Shown: positions 25,053 through 33,536, counted from the first letter of the stretch. The stretch: DNA of 64,000 nucleotides from Vibrio splendidus (GCF_024347615.1 NZ_AP025508.1:2108001-2172000), one strand, 5' to 3'. Program-made: numbers and translations. Notes: generated by a model from the letters alone, not told the origin.

Positions 25053-25669
25053 TGAAGCTGATAAAGACTGTATTTCCGCTTTGTCTCATGATTGTCTCTG
25101 CCAACGTTTTAGCTGAAACAAGCAATGAAGAATTTGAATATCGAGCTCTTCCAGACATCACGCAAATTTATGATCTCGAAGATGATGATAATGACGGCGT
25201 AATTAACGCGCGAGATCTATGTCCCGATACGCAAATTGGTGCAGAGATCGATAACGACGGTTGTGGTTCATATTTTGAATCGTCAGAAAAGAAAGAGCTC
25301 CACATACTCTTTGCTAATAACTCTACGGAAATTAACCCTGTTTTCCTAGGGCAGATACGCCAGATGGCTGCGTTTTTGAAGCGTTACGAGGGTACATCGA
25401 TTGAGTTACAAGGTTATGCCAGCAAAGTCGGCAATGCCAAACACAATTTAAAACTGTCAAAAGAGCGAGCATCCCACGTAAGACGTGCCCTTATCAGTAA
25501 TGGTATTCAACCATCTCGAGTCAATATCGTGGGTCATGGCGACTCTGAATTCAGCAGTGATGACAGCCAAGTTAATCACGCACTACATCGAAAAGTTGTC
25601 GCTTCCGTTGTTGGATTTAAAGGCAACATCAAAGAAGAGTGGCACATCTTCACCAAAATAAAAAAGTAG
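25052..25669 (+). CDS. OmpA-like peptidoglycan-associated outer-membrane protein
   Basis: A 205-residue exported protein: signal peptide (residues 1-~21, ending VLA), an acidic calcium-type segment (DDDNDGVINARDLCPDT, ~46-62) like thrombospondin type-3 repeats, and a C-terminal OmpA domain (~85-190). The OmpA domain includes the LSKERASHVRRAL helix typical of the peptidoglycan-binding fold, although the usual NRRVE end is replaced by LHRKV. Its ATG overlaps the stop codon of the TolC-family gene (TAATG), so the two are probably translationally coupled. Its place beside an adhesin and its channel suggests it anchors or stabilises the export machinery in the envelope; this role is inferred from context. 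Confidence 0.85.
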   Translation: MKLIKTVFPLCLMIVSANVLAETSNEEFEYRALPDITQIYDLEDDDNDGVINARDLCPDTQIGAEIDNDGCGSYFESSEKKELHILFANNSTEINPVFLGQIRQMAAFLKRYEGTSIELQGYASKVGNAKHNLKLSKERASHVRRALISNGIQPSRVNIVGHGDSEFSSDDSQVNHALHRKVVASVVGFKGNIKEEWHIFTKIKK

Positions 25670-25685
25670 GCTCTATCCTGCGCTT

Positions 25686-25727
25686 ACCATACTGAAACGT
25701 GATCTTTAGTTAACGTTTCAGTATGGT
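25686..25727. terminator. Strong stem-loop after the OmpA-like gene, no T tract
   Basis: A perfect 15-bp inverted repeat (ACCATACTGAAACGT and its complement) encloses a 12-nt loop, 16 bp after the OmpA-like stop. No T run follows on either side, so it may be a weak terminator, an RNA-stabilising hairpin or a protein-binding palindrome. Confidence 0.5.
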
Positions 25728-25736
25728 GATAATTCC

Positions 25737-25767
25737 TTGAATAGCATGTACCTAAGCCGTCTATAAT
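25737..25767 (+). promoter_or_regulatory. Candidate promoter of the DUF2750 gene
   Basis: A perfect TATAAT at 25762-25767 is preceded by TTGAAT at 25737-25742, a spacing of 19 bp, which is longer than ideal. It lies about 40 bp before the start codon. Confidence 0.45.
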
Positions 25768-25805
25768 GTTAATCTTGCGTCGTTATCAACATAGAGAATT
25801 AATCC

Positions 25806-26156
25806 ATGAGCAAACTAACAGCTGATACTCAAGCAAATCTAGAACTTTTCGTTTCTGAAACACAAGAAACTAAACTGGTATGGGGCCTTCGCAATGAAGA
25901 AGGTTGGCTAGCATGTGACTCAAGTGAATTCGAAAGCAGCGAAGTGATGCCTTTTTGGTCTTCAAAAGAAGATGCTCAGACTCACAACGTTGAAGAGTGG
26001 GCTGACTTCGAAGTATTAGAAATTCCACTAGATATCTTTGTAGAAGATTGGTTACTGACTCTAGCTGAAGACGGCGTTCTTGTTGGTATTAACTGGAATG
26101 CAACATTAGAAGGCAAAGAACTTGAGCCTTCTGACCTAGCGAAATTATACATCTAA
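25806..26156 (+). CDS. DUF2750 domain protein
   Basis: A 116-residue acidic, apparently cytoplasmic protein without signal peptide or membrane segment. The pattern WGLRNEEGWLACDS, then MPFWSSKEDAQTH, EWADFEVLEIPLDIFVEDWL and DGVLVGINWN matches what I know of the DUF2750 family, whose function is not known. Its length is normal for the family. It has its own candidate promoter (TATAAT at 25762) and lies between two hairpins without T tracts, which makes it look like a single-gene unit. A GAGAA-type ribosome site precedes the ATG. I would not assign a function. Confidence 0.8.
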   Translation: MSKLTADTQANLELFVSETQETKLVWGLRNEEGWLACDSSEFESSEVMPFWSSKEDAQTHNVEEWADFEVLEIPLDIFVEDWLLTLAEDGVLVGINWNATLEGKELEPSDLAKLYI

Positions 26157-26163
26157 TTTCCGA

Positions 26164-26192
26164 TATCGGTCGTGCGAACAGTACGACCGATA
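26164..26192. terminator. Stem-loop after the DUF2750 gene, no T tract
   Basis: A perfect 10-bp inverted repeat (TATCGGTCGT and its complement) with a 9-nt loop begins 8 bp after the stop codon. The stem is GC-rich but no T run follows. It resembles the hairpin upstream of the same gene only in type, not in sequence. Confidence 0.5.
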
Positions 26193-26318
26193 CACCTCTG
26201 ATAAATATCAACAAATTAGAGACTTACCTCGCATAACCTCCTACCCATACCATTCAAAAATTGAAGCAACATCAAACTAATAATAGAATGTCGTTCTTTA
26301 TCTGATAGATAGTTTCTT

Positions 26319-28304
26319 GTGACTCACTCTGTTTTTATTGCCCTTCTACTGTTCATTAGCTTTTATTCTCATGGCCAAGTATCAACACAAGATCGTCACC
26401 AAGACTCTCCTTTCAACTCATCCAATTTAAATTCAAACACAACTCCAAATGCTGATTGGAATGCACTCTATCTCTCGACTCTAACTCATTCCCCATCGCG
26501 TGCGTTAAACATGCTGCAAACCCGTTACATTGGCTCAACCGTCTATGGAGATAAGCTTTACCTTTCATCTCTGTTATATCAATACATGAGCCACCGAGAT
26601 CAACCGTTCTATGGAATTGCTTCAAACGACAGTGAGTACCAAGCGATTGAACAAACGTTTATTTATGCTTTAATGAAAGATGGCCAAGGCCAATATGAGG
26701 AAGCGCAACAAAGCTTTCTGACACTATTGGCGAAGATGCAATCACGTAGTGATTTGACTGGAAGAGCCCTGCTAAAATACCAGCTATGCCGATCGCTTAA
26801 CGAGCAAGCTAAATATCATCAAGCGAACTATTACTGTTCTGCGCTTCAATCAGATTTACATAACATCGCTGACCCTGTGTTACCAAAGTTTGGTACTTAT
26901 CGAGTCATCGCTAACAATCACCATTTCCGCAGTGACTATCAAGCCGCGCTAGATACCTACCTATCACTGATAAACGTGTTCCCACAAGGACATGACATTT
27001 CGGGGATCTATAATGATGTGGGTAACTTGCTTAAAGAATTAAAGCAATATGAAAAATCGGCAGAGTACCTCAAAGAAGCACTCACACTAAGAGAAAGTGC
27101 TTCTGATTTGATGAAAGCACAAGTGCATCATAGCCTTGCAGATCTCTACCTTAACCAAGAGCAAAGTGACTTAGCAATTAACCACTTTCAAACAGCAAGA
27201 ACACTGCTGAGCTCATCGTCGCATAGCTACGGTATCGCACTAACAAGTCTTGGCTTAGGAAAAGCTTACACTCAAATTAGAGACTATGATTTGGCAAGAG
27301 GTTACTTAGTCAACTCTCTGTCAGCTTCGAATGAATTGAGTAACGACGTCATTCGTATTAACGCTTACTTGGCGATAAGCGATATGTTCGAAGAGCAAAA
27401 GCTGACAACCGAGGCGCTCAATTATGCTCAGCAAGCTCTAGAAGTATCCGAGCAAGTCACAAGACACAAGTACATCGCTCAGTCACTCCTGCAACTTTCC
27501 GACCTTTATCAAGCGCTCAGCGATTACCAGCAAGCTTTCTATTTCTACCAGCGATACTCATCTATACAAATTGAAACACGCGATATCGATAACAGGTTGG
27601 CTTTTGAAGCACTAGACCTGACCCACGCTAAATATGAGCAAGAATTGGAAAATTCTTTCCTGATAAATCAGACAAAGCTCGACCGCGTTCAAATTGAAAA
27701 AATGGAACATCAAAGATGGTTGTACAACGTCATTGTTATTCTGTTGCTGTGCGCCGCAAGCTTTACGGTATTAGCAAACCAAACGATTCGCGCAAAAGCT
27801 TCCATTGATGCGATGACAAAAGCGTATGGCCGGACCGAAATAATACGAAGAATCAAACGAGTCAGACGCTGTAAAGGAACGGACAAGCAACATGTCCTCG
27901 TTCTGCTCGATCTGGATAAATTCAAGACGATCAATGATGAGCATGGACACCCTACCGGTGATAGAGCGCTCGTCCATATTAGTCAACAAATAAGAAAGCA
28001 CTTAATGAGTGATGAATTGTTTGGCCGCTTAGGCGGTGAAGAGTTTCTTATCATGCTGACCGACACTAAACCTTCTGAAGTACGAGAGCGTGTTGAAGAA
28101 TTACACTACGCAATATCAAGCACTGTCTTCTTATCAGAAAGCAAAAAGCCACTTAATGTAACCGCGAGTTTTGCTTATCTAGCAACCTCAAACGCATTAA
28201 GTGACTTTGATGACTTGTACTCTGTGCTTGACCAAGCACTGTATCAAGCAAAGAGCAACGGCCGAAACTGCATCATTGATGCTTACAACGAACCAATTGA
28301 TTGA
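26319..28304 (+). CDS. TPR-repeat membrane diguanylate cyclase (GGDEF)
   Basis: Makes cyclic di-GMP from two GTP. The 661-residue protein starts with a hydrophobic signal (1-~20), followed by a long tetratricopeptide-like region (~110-430, for example QYEKSAEYLKEALTL near 241 and ALNYAQQALEVS near 362), one membrane segment (~466-487, WLYNVIVILLLCAASFTVL) and a C-terminal GGDEF domain (~500-655). The active site is GGEEF at 572-576 with the upstream LDLDKFKTIND metal and substrate motif, so activity is expected. I see no RxxD inhibitory site at the usual place. The layout suggests a periplasmic TPR sensor controlling a cytoplasmic cyclase. The start is a GTG with no clear ribosome site. The 3' end comes within 7 bp of queC, transcribed head-on, with no terminator between. 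Confidence 0.88.
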   Translation: MTHSVFIALLLFISFYSHGQVSTQDRHQDSPFNSSNLNSNTTPNADWNALYLSTLTHSPSRALNMLQTRYIGSTVYGDKLYLSSLLYQYMSHRDQPFYGIASNDSEYQAIEQTFIYALMKDGQGQYEEAQQSFLTLLAKMQSRSDLTGRALLKYQLCRSLNEQAKYHQANYYCSALQSDLHNIADPVLPKFGTYRVIANNHHFRSDYQAALDTYLSLINVFPQGHDISGIYNDVGNLLKELKQYEKSAEYLKEALTLRESASDLMKAQVHHSLADLYLNQEQSDLAINHFQTARTLLSSSSHSYGIALTSLGLGKAYTQIRDYDLARGYLVNSLSASNELSNDVIRINAYLAISDMFEEQKLTTEALNYAQQALEVSEQVTRHKYIAQSLLQLSDLYQALSDYQQAFYFYQRYSSIQIETRDIDNRLAFEALDLTHAKYEQELENSFLINQTKLDRVQIEKMEHQRWLYNVIVILLLCAASFTVLANQTIRAKASIDAMTKAYGRTEIIRRIKRVRRCKGTDKQHVLVLLDLDKFKTINDEHGHPTGDRALVHISQQIRKHLMSDELFGRLGGEEFLIMLTDTKPSEVRERVEELHYAISSTVFLSESKKPLNVTASFAYLATSNALSDFDDLYSVLDQALYQAKSNGRNCIIDAYNEPID

Positions 28305-28311
28305 CCTGAGG

Positions 28312-29007
28312 TTATTTATTCTCAGTCTGTTTGCGAACCAACTCAGCCATAATACCTTCACGATCACCTAGGTAATCGTTAAGGCCAACTTTACGCAGTT
28401 CACACGCTGGGCAATCGCCACAACCATCACCGATGATGCCATTGTAACAAGTCAGTGTTTTATTGCGAACAAGCTCAAGTGCTGAGTACTGGTCTGCCAA
28501 CGCCCATGTTTCAGCTTTGTTGAGCCACATTAACGGTGTTTTAATATCAAGTGGCTTGTCCATACCTTGTACAAGCGCAGAGTTCATCGCTTTCACAAAG
28601 TCATTACGACAATCAGGGTAGCCTGAGAAATCAGTTTCACACACGCCCGTGATTACGGTATTTGCACCGATTTGGTAAGCGTAAATACCCGCCAAAGTTA
28701 AGAACAGAATATTACGACCGGGAACAAAAGAGTTTGGTAGTCCATTCTCTTGTAGCTCATGAGACACAGGAATATCGTCACGAGTCAGAGAGCTGATAGC
28801 CAGTTCATTCAACAGAGTCACATCCATCACTTTGTGCGCTTTCACACCAAGCTCTTTCGACAACGACTCCGCAACTTCAATCTCGAGTCTATGGCGCTGA
28901 CCATAGTCAAACGTAATCGCATGAACTTCATCATACTCTTTTAAAGCTTGAACAAGACACGTTGTTGAGTCTTGACCACCACTGAATACTACGACTGCTT
29001 TTTTCAT
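28312..29007 (-). CDS. queC: 7-cyano-7-deazaguanine synthase QueC
   Basis: Converts 7-carboxy-7-deazaguanine to preQ0 with ammonia and ATP, a step in making queuosine for tRNA. The 231 residues carry the PP-loop SGGQDST (9-15), the YGQRH segment, and four zinc-type cysteines at 187, 196, 199 and 202 (CYNG and CGDCPAC). Length and motifs are standard for the family. It lies downstream of queE on the same strand with a 60-bp gap, so the two are probably co-transcribed. Acts in the cytoplasm. Confidence 0.97.
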   Translation of the reverse strand: MKKAVVVFSGGQDSTTCLVQALKEYDEVHAITFDYGQRHRLEIEVAESLSKELGVKAHKVMDVTLLNELAISSLTRDDIPVSHELQENGLPNSFVPGRNILFLTLAGIYAYQIGANTVITGVCETDFSGYPDCRNDFVKAMNSALVQGMDKPLDIKTPLMWLNKAETWALADQYSALELVRNKTLTCYNGIIGDGCGDCPACELRKVGLNDYLGDREGIMAELVRKQTENK

Positions 29008-29067
29008 CTTAAATCCTTACGAGAATCTTCTACTAGCGACTTATCTAGGCCAGTAAACAAATGCAAC

Positions 29068-29736
29068 CTATGCGATGCTCAAATATTTGTGAGTTTGAAT
29101 AGATAAACGCCAGTTACGTTCAATACAGGTATCAATACACAGTTGCGTTGCACGTTCTTTTTGGCTAATAGGTTGAAGTGCAATGACTGTATTTTCAGGA
29201 ACATCGGCTCTAGCAATAAGAGCATCTAGTTGCTCGATATCTTTACCTGTACCAACAGGGTGCTTGATTTCATTCGCACGAACGAGTGCGCTATCAAGGA
29301 TATCCAATTTGGCTTTCATTGCGACTTTTGGTGACACCGTAACCCAAGTATCCAGTGTGGCTTTTACTTCTGATGTTCCGCTGGTCTCAATCTGACAGCG
29401 ACAACCGTGCTGCTCAAATGCTTCAGTAAGAGGGACAAGATCATAGATGCACGGCTCACCACCAGTAATCACAATGTGCTTCGCGGTGTAACCTTGCTTG
29501 ATATATTCATTCACGATTCCTTGCGCATCAATTGCAGACCAAGTCGGTGAATCCTCTGTCTTAACCATAATATCACCAAGGCTCGTTTCATCTTCCGGCA
29601 ACGCTTCCCAAGTCTGTTTGGTATCACACCAAGAACAGCCTACAGGGCAAATTTGCAGTCGAACAAAAACAGCAGGAACGCCGGTAAATACGCCCTCGCC
29701 CTGGATGGTTTCAAACATTTCATTAATCTTGTACAA
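29068..29736 (-). CDS. queE: 7-carboxy-7-deazaguanine synthase QueE (radical SAM)
   Basis: Radical SAM enzyme that turns 6-carboxytetrahydropterin into 7-carboxy-7-deazaguanine, the step before QueC in queuosine synthesis. The 222-residue protein shows the iron-sulfur cysteines C30, C34 and C37 in CPVGCSWCDTK and the ITGGEPC segment typical of radical SAM proteins. Translation starts at a TTG (29736), supported by GAGGGT 5 nt upstream and by the family N-terminus (KINEMFETIQGEG). It probably forms an operon with queC. I found no convincing preQ1 riboswitch in front of it. Confidence 0.96.
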   Translation of the reverse strand: MYKINEMFETIQGEGVFTGVPAVFVRLQICPVGCSWCDTKQTWEALPEDETSLGDIMVKTEDSPTWSAIDAQGIVNEYIKQGYTAKHIVITGGEPCIYDLVPLTEAFEQHGCRCQIETSGTSEVKATLDTWVTVSPKVAMKAKLDILDSALVRANEIKHPVGTGKDIEQLDALIARADVPENTVIALQPISQKERATQLCIDTCIERNWRLSIQTHKYLSIA

Positions 29737-29921
29737 CTTACCCTCAGCTCAATCATTTGATGAAATTAATCAACCGCAGACCTTAAAGCACTTGCCCCTT
29801 TTGGTCAAACAAATGAGTACTGATAAATGAGTTGATCAAAGCCCTAGCCTGAACTTTCAAGTTCCCTTATCCTTTCGCCCATTAGATTTCGTTAGCTTTT
29901 AATTTTTTAGTAAGGAACAAC

Positions 29922-30731
29922 ATGTACAAACTGATTGCTCTTGATATGGATGGCACACTGCTCAACAGTGATAAAGTAATTTCTCAAGAGAACAAAGACG
30001 CGATTGCCAAAGCACGCGCTGCAGGTGTGAAAGTGGTTCTGGCTTCTGGTCGTCCTTTAGAAGGCATGCAGAGTAAGTTAGACGAGCTTTCAATCAACGG
30101 CGAAGATGACTTTGTGCTCTTCTACAACGGCTCTATGGTTCAAAACGTCTCTACAAAAGAACTCATTCATAGTGAGATCAGCAATGGTAAAGCCGCGAAA
30201 GAGATCGCAGCCCTCGCTGTACAGCTTGGTGGTTATGTTCATGCATTCAGCAAGATTCATGGCTTAATCACACCAGAGAACAATGAGTACACTGGTATTG
30301 AAGCGCGTATTAACGGCTTAGAGATTACCGAGTTCGACTTTTCTCAACTAGAAGATGACCACGAAATCATCAAAACTATGATTGTCGCAGAACCAAGCAA
30401 GCTGACTGAAATCATCGGCAAGTTGCCACAAGAACTTAAGACTCAATTTACTATCGTGCAAAGTGCACCATTCTTCTTAGAGTTCCTAAACCCAAATTCA
30501 AACAAGGGTGTCGGTATTGAGGCGATAGCTAAGCACTTGGGTATTACAGCAGAAGAAGTAATCTGCATGGGTGACGCTGAAAACGATCATCATATGCTTG
30601 AATACGCTGGCCTTGGCATTGCAATGGAAAACGCAATGGAAGAAACCAAGAAACTGGCGGATCACATCACAGCGAGCAACGACGACCATGGTGTAGCGGT
30701 CGCTATTGAGAAATTTATCTTCAACTCATAA
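29922..30731 (+). CDS. yidA: Cof-type HAD-IIB sugar phosphatase, YidA-like
   Basis: Predicted phosphatase for small phosphorylated sugars. The 269 residues carry HAD motif I (DMDGT, 8-12), motif II (ASGR, ~41-44), and motifs III and IV (Lys in NSNKG near 189-193, GDAEND near 211-216), with a C2-type cap between. Length is practically that of E. coli YidA (270). An AAGGA ribosome site precedes the ATG, and a strong terminator follows, so it looks monocistronic. A short palindrome (GAACTT-TC-AAGTTC, 29851-29864) lies upstream and may be regulatory. The exact substrate cannot be read from sequence. Confidence 0.9.
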   Translation: MYKLIALDMDGTLLNSDKVISQENKDAIAKARAAGVKVVLASGRPLEGMQSKLDELSINGEDDFVLFYNGSMVQNVSTKELIHSEISNGKAAKEIAALAVQLGGYVHAFSKIHGLITPENNEYTGIEARINGLEITEFDFSQLEDDHEIIKTMIVAEPSKLTEIIGKLPQELKTQFTIVQSAPFFLEFLNPNSNKGVGIEAIAKHLGITAEEVICMGDAENDHHMLEYAGLGIAMENAMEETKKLADHITASNDDHGVAVAIEKFIFNS

Positions 30732-30781
30732 ACGCTCAGCAGCTATAGTGAGAATTACTTTTTGCTTGTTGCACAAATGAC

Positions 30782-30809
30782 AAAGGCTGTGCACTGCACA
30801 GCCTTTTTT
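30782..30809 (+). terminator. Rho-independent terminator of the YidA-like gene
   Basis: A GC-rich inverted repeat (AAAGGCTGTGCA and its complement) ends in a run of six T. It separates this gene from the converging NUDIX-PAP2 gene. Confidence 0.85.
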
Positions 30810-30831
30810 GATTTTATATTAGTCGGTTCGC

Positions 30832-32244
30832 CTACTCTCTTTTCCATGGCAGACGAAACGCCACTACACCAAATAGAATCAAGATTGGGAAACGTAAGGT
30901 CTCAACGATAAATGAAGCGATGCCACTGAATGAGACGAAACTTCCTGCCCAGCTAATCAGCAGATTTCCCGCTAACAACATCGCCATCACTCCAAATACA
31001 ATCTTGAATGAGAACTGGCCGACCAAAGGCTTCGAATCCGTTAACGTTACTAAGCATGCAATCGTCATCAAAATTGCTACCCAGAAAGAGAATGTTGGCA
31101 GTGGCCATATCACCGTGAGAACAATCGACAGTAAGCACAATGCCCACCAGACACCTTTAGAGCTTAATAAGGCACTAATATCAACATCAGGTTTCGCATC
31201 TAATCTCACGATGTGCCAAGTCGTTAACGCGCCCAATACGCCTCCCATTAAGACATCACTAAAGAACGCACTGCCTGAATAAGACGTAAATAGCATAATC
31301 CACAGTAGGCCCGCGAGCACTATCAAAATCGATTTTTGCTCCAAGAGGCGCTTTAGTTTCCAAAAGACTAACAAGGTTAAACTCACCCACAAGCCAGCCA
31401 ATAAACTTGGAAAGCTATACCCACTGCTCATCACTAGCTTCAATGTTGGCAAGTAAGCATGTGGACGTGGAAAACCAAACCCTTGATGGGCGATTAAAGT
31501 GAGCAATGTCACCGAGATCAAAGTGAAGCCAAACTTCAACGCGAAGTTACGGCCAAAATGCCAAGCAATTAGCGGCAATATCACGATGAAAATCCATGGC
31601 TTCGCTAACGAGTCAGTTAAAAGCACAGTATTCGCAAACACGCTTGGCATATTATCGAACGCGTTTTGAAGCGACACAATCCAATTTAATTCAACTTGAT
31701 GGACTTTCGGTGCCGCGCCCACCAGCTCTGTCACATACGTCACAGGCTGATCTGTCGCGGATAAAAAGAATTCGTTAATCTCAGACCATTGCTCTGGGTA
31801 ACGGTATTGGTCAGCTTGCAACTCCGTAGGTGGCAATAACATCGCGCGACTGACTTCCACACCGTAATGAGGAGCAAACCAGATTGGTAGCTCAAAGCCA
31901 CCTAACTCATTTCGAGCTTTGTAACTGATCACTTCAGAGTCAGAGACACAATCATACACAACGGCACTGTCGGTATATCCCAACACATCACCGACCGTCA
32001 CGGACAAACCCGCCTCTTCCCAAGTTTCTCGTTGCGCCGCGACCGATGGCGGCTCACCAGAAACCACAGTGCCTCCCGGCAGAGACAATTGCCCCGTGAT
32101 CAATTCATCAACCAACACAAGTTGGTTATCAGCACGTACTACACACAAAGCGCCCGCGATATGATCGGGCAAAGTGTTGCTCGCCCAAGCGGAAGTAGTA
32201 CTCAAAAGAGATAATATGAAAACTAATAAATATCGAATAACCAA
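30832..32244 (-). CDS. Membrane NUDIX hydrolase fused to a PAP2-like domain
   Basis: A 470-residue fusion. Residues 1-21 form a signal-like hydrophobic segment (ending AWA). A NUDIX domain follows, with a complete Nudix box at 58-80 (G-x5-E-x7-RETWEEAGL), so hydrolysis of a nucleoside diphosphate derivative is expected. Residues ~210-470 are several membrane helices resembling a PAP2 phosphatase: FPRPHAYLP (~258), SGYSFPS (~280) and FFSDVL (~330) sit where the three PAP2 motifs belong, but both catalytic histidines and the motif-3 arginine are absent, so that half may be inactive. If the N-terminal signal works, the NUDIX domain faces the periplasm, which is unusual. Start TTG with AGGT 8 nt upstream. 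NUDIX-PAP2 fusions are known in vibrios; their substrate is not established to my knowledge. Confidence 0.82.
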   Translation of the reverse strand: MVIRYLLVFILSLLSTTSAWASNTLPDHIAGALCVVRADNQLVLVDELITGQLSLPGGTVVSGEPPSVAAQRETWEEAGLSVTVGDVLGYTDSAVVYDCVSDSEVISYKARNELGGFELPIWFAPHYGVEVSRAMLLPPTELQADQYRYPEQWSEINEFFLSATDQPVTYVTELVGAAPKVHQVELNWIVSLQNAFDNMPSVFANTVLLTDSLAKPWIFIVILPLIAWHFGRNFALKFGFTLISVTLLTLIAHQGFGFPRPHAYLPTLKLVMSSGYSFPSLLAGLWVSLTLLVFWKLKRLLEQKSILIVLAGLLWIMLFTSYSGSAFFSDVLMGGVLGALTTWHIVRLDAKPDVDISALLSSKGVWWALCLLSIVLTVIWPLPTFSFWVAILMTIACLVTLTDSKPLVGQFSFKIVFGVMAMLLAGNLLISWAGSFVSFSGIASFIVETLRFPILILFGVVAFRLPWKRE

Positions 32245-32317
32245 CGAGTTTACCTAAAAAATAATAGAAGAAATTTAAGACTGCCCTAGTGTAATCAAAC
32301 ACGCACAAAATCGCTGT

Positions 32318-32797
32318 CTACGTTTTGTGCAAAGCCTTCCTCATCCATTGAATGTGAGGTGTGAACCCCATTTTTTGATAGAAGTCCTTGGCAGGTGAAT
32401 TAAAGTCCCAAACCTCTACAAAGACTTGTTCAACCCCATAATCATCAAAAGTCGCTTCAACTTTGCTAAACAACTTTTCAGCAATCGATTCTTTTCGATA
32501 ATCAGGCAAGACAAACAGTTCATCGACACTCCCCATCGGCACCGGTTTACTCACCGTTGAGATAAGCTCACAAAAATGTCCGGAGATAAAGCCAACAATG
32601 AGCTCACCTTTTAATGCCACATAAACCAAGCATTCAGGATCATCCAAGTAACGTGCAATGCTTTTTTCCTGCTCAATCTCTTCTGCCGTTTTAAAGTGCT
32701 CTGGGCTAGCAAGGTGGTGATGATGGTGGAGATCGAACATTAACTCGTTAAGTTGTTCCAAATCCGTGTGTTTTGCAGCCCTTAAAGTGACATTCAT
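32318..32797 (-). CDS. GNAT family N-acetyltransferase
   Basis: A GNAT-fold acyltransferase of about 159 residues using acetyl-CoA. The acetyl-CoA-binding region is around SVDELFVLPDYRKESIAEKL, and the C-terminal family pattern FVEVWDFNSPAKDFYQKMGF is clear. I prefer the ATG at 32797 (MNVTLRAA) to the one 18 bp upstream because GNAT proteins usually begin with this strand. A run of five histidines lies near residue 25, unusual but in frame. The substrate is unknown. It lies 73 bp upstream of the NUDIX-PAP2 gene on the same strand, and an 8-bp inverted repeat (32303-32330) spans its stop codon. Confidence 0.85.
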   Translation of the reverse strand: MNVTLRAAKHTDLEQLNELMFDLHHHHHLASPEHFKTAEEIEQEKSIARYLDDPECLVYVALKGELIVGFISGHFCELISTVSKPVPMGSVDELFVLPDYRKESIAEKLFSKVEATFDDYGVEQVFVEVWDFNSPAKDFYQKMGFTPHIQWMRKALHKT

Positions 32798-32910
32798 GAC
32801 TATTGCGCTTCTCAAACCAAATTAATATCTAAACTGAGTCTAGTTTACTTGCCGTGAGTATCTATACAAGTTATTGAATTGATTCATTGTTTGAAGTGCG
32901 TATTTTAGAT

Positions 32911-32935
32911 ACAAAAACGGCCACATTACGTGGCC
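32911..32935 (-). terminator. Terminator downstream of the glycine-zipper lipoprotein gene
   Basis: GGCCAC and GTGGCC enclose a 5-base loop; read on the minus strand the stem is followed by GTTTTTG. It lies about 90 bp past the lipoprotein stop codon, beyond a hexanucleotide repeat. Confidence 0.7.
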
Positions 32936-32973
32936 ATTCTGTTTGAATGATTTTCAATTAAACGAATGTCGAG

Positions 32974-33027
32974 GCTTTAGTTGTAGCTTTAGCTTTAGCT
33001 TTAGCTTTAGCTTTAGTTGTAGCTTTA
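32974..33027 (-). repeat. Hexanucleotide tandem repeat at the lipoprotein stop codon
   Basis: Nine 6-bp units: seven read GCTTTA and two (the second and eighth) read GTTGTA on the plus strand. On the minus strand the first unit is TAAAGC, whose TAA is the stop codon of the lipoprotein gene, so the TAAAGC units supply further in-frame TAA codons. Likely a slippage-prone microsatellite. Confidence 0.9.
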
Positions 33028-33426
33028 TGCACCGTTGTCCTCTTTCTCTTCTTTGAGATCAGCAAGCTGTTGTTCTAGTTCAATAAGCTTAATTTCAGCC
33101 TCTACTTCAGCAACTCGCTTTTCTGCATCGGTGCGATTGTCTTGCGCTAGACCATCGGCAGTGACTTGGGTTCGTTGTGCGTTTCTTGCATCATCCGTAT
33201 CTTTCATTGAACCAGCAACACCACCGGTCACACCACCCAATGCAGCCCCCTTCGCGGCTAAGCTCGCATCTCCAGTTAGAGCGCCTGCTGTCGCTCCTAA
33301 TAAAGCACCACCCACAGCACCACGATTACGTGCAGCATTCTCATTTTCGTTATCCATTGCTGGAGATGCGCAACCAGAAAGAGTCACAATCAGTGTCGCT
33401 AAAAGAAAAGGTTTAGTGAATTTCAT
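33025..33426 (-). CDS. Glycine-zipper lipoprotein
   Basis: A 133-residue predicted outer-membrane lipoprotein. The signal peptide ends in the lipobox LSGC (Cys19). Residues ~36-73 form a glycine zipper (AVGGALLGATAGALTG and AALGGVTGGVAGS), a motif found in small membrane-associated proteins. The C-terminal ~50 residues are charged and look like a coiled coil (AEVEAEIKLIELEQQLADLKEE). A role in envelope integrity or stress is plausible but not shown. An AGGAG-type ribosome site precedes the ATG. It has its own terminator and shares a 51-bp upstream element with the secreted-protein gene at 33665-34111. The hexamer repeat beginning at its stop codon is unusual. Confidence 0.85.
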   Translation of the reverse strand: MKFTKPFLLATLIVTLSGCASPAMDNENENAARNRGAVGGALLGATAGALTGDASLAAKGAALGGVTGGVAGSMKDTDDARNAQRTQVTADGLAQDNRTDAEKRVAEVEAEIKLIELEQQLADLKEEKEDNGA

Positions 33427-33485
33427 AGGAGTCTCGCTTAGTTCTTCGTTTGGAGTAGAGCCATCTTAAGCAGAACCGTTAATGA

Positions 33486-33536
33486 GATAAATAAAGCTAC
33501 GTTTAGACGATACATCATGTTCAGTTATGTATCATT
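33486..33536 (-). promoter_or_regulatory. Conserved upstream element, copy A (lipoprotein gene)
   Basis: This 51-bp segment, 60 bp before the lipoprotein start, matches 34172-34222 at 34 of 51 positions without gaps. Shared words on the minus strand include CATAAC, TGATG, CTAAAC and CTTTATT. A 7-bp inverted repeat (GATACAT/ATGTATC, 33509-33533) lies inside. The nature of the element (promoter or operator) is inferred. Confidence 0.5.

Noticed and set aside
29737..29921. preQ1 riboswitch in front of the queuosine genes
   Set aside because: I could not find the expected pseudoknot core or hairpin; the ribosome site of queE looks open.
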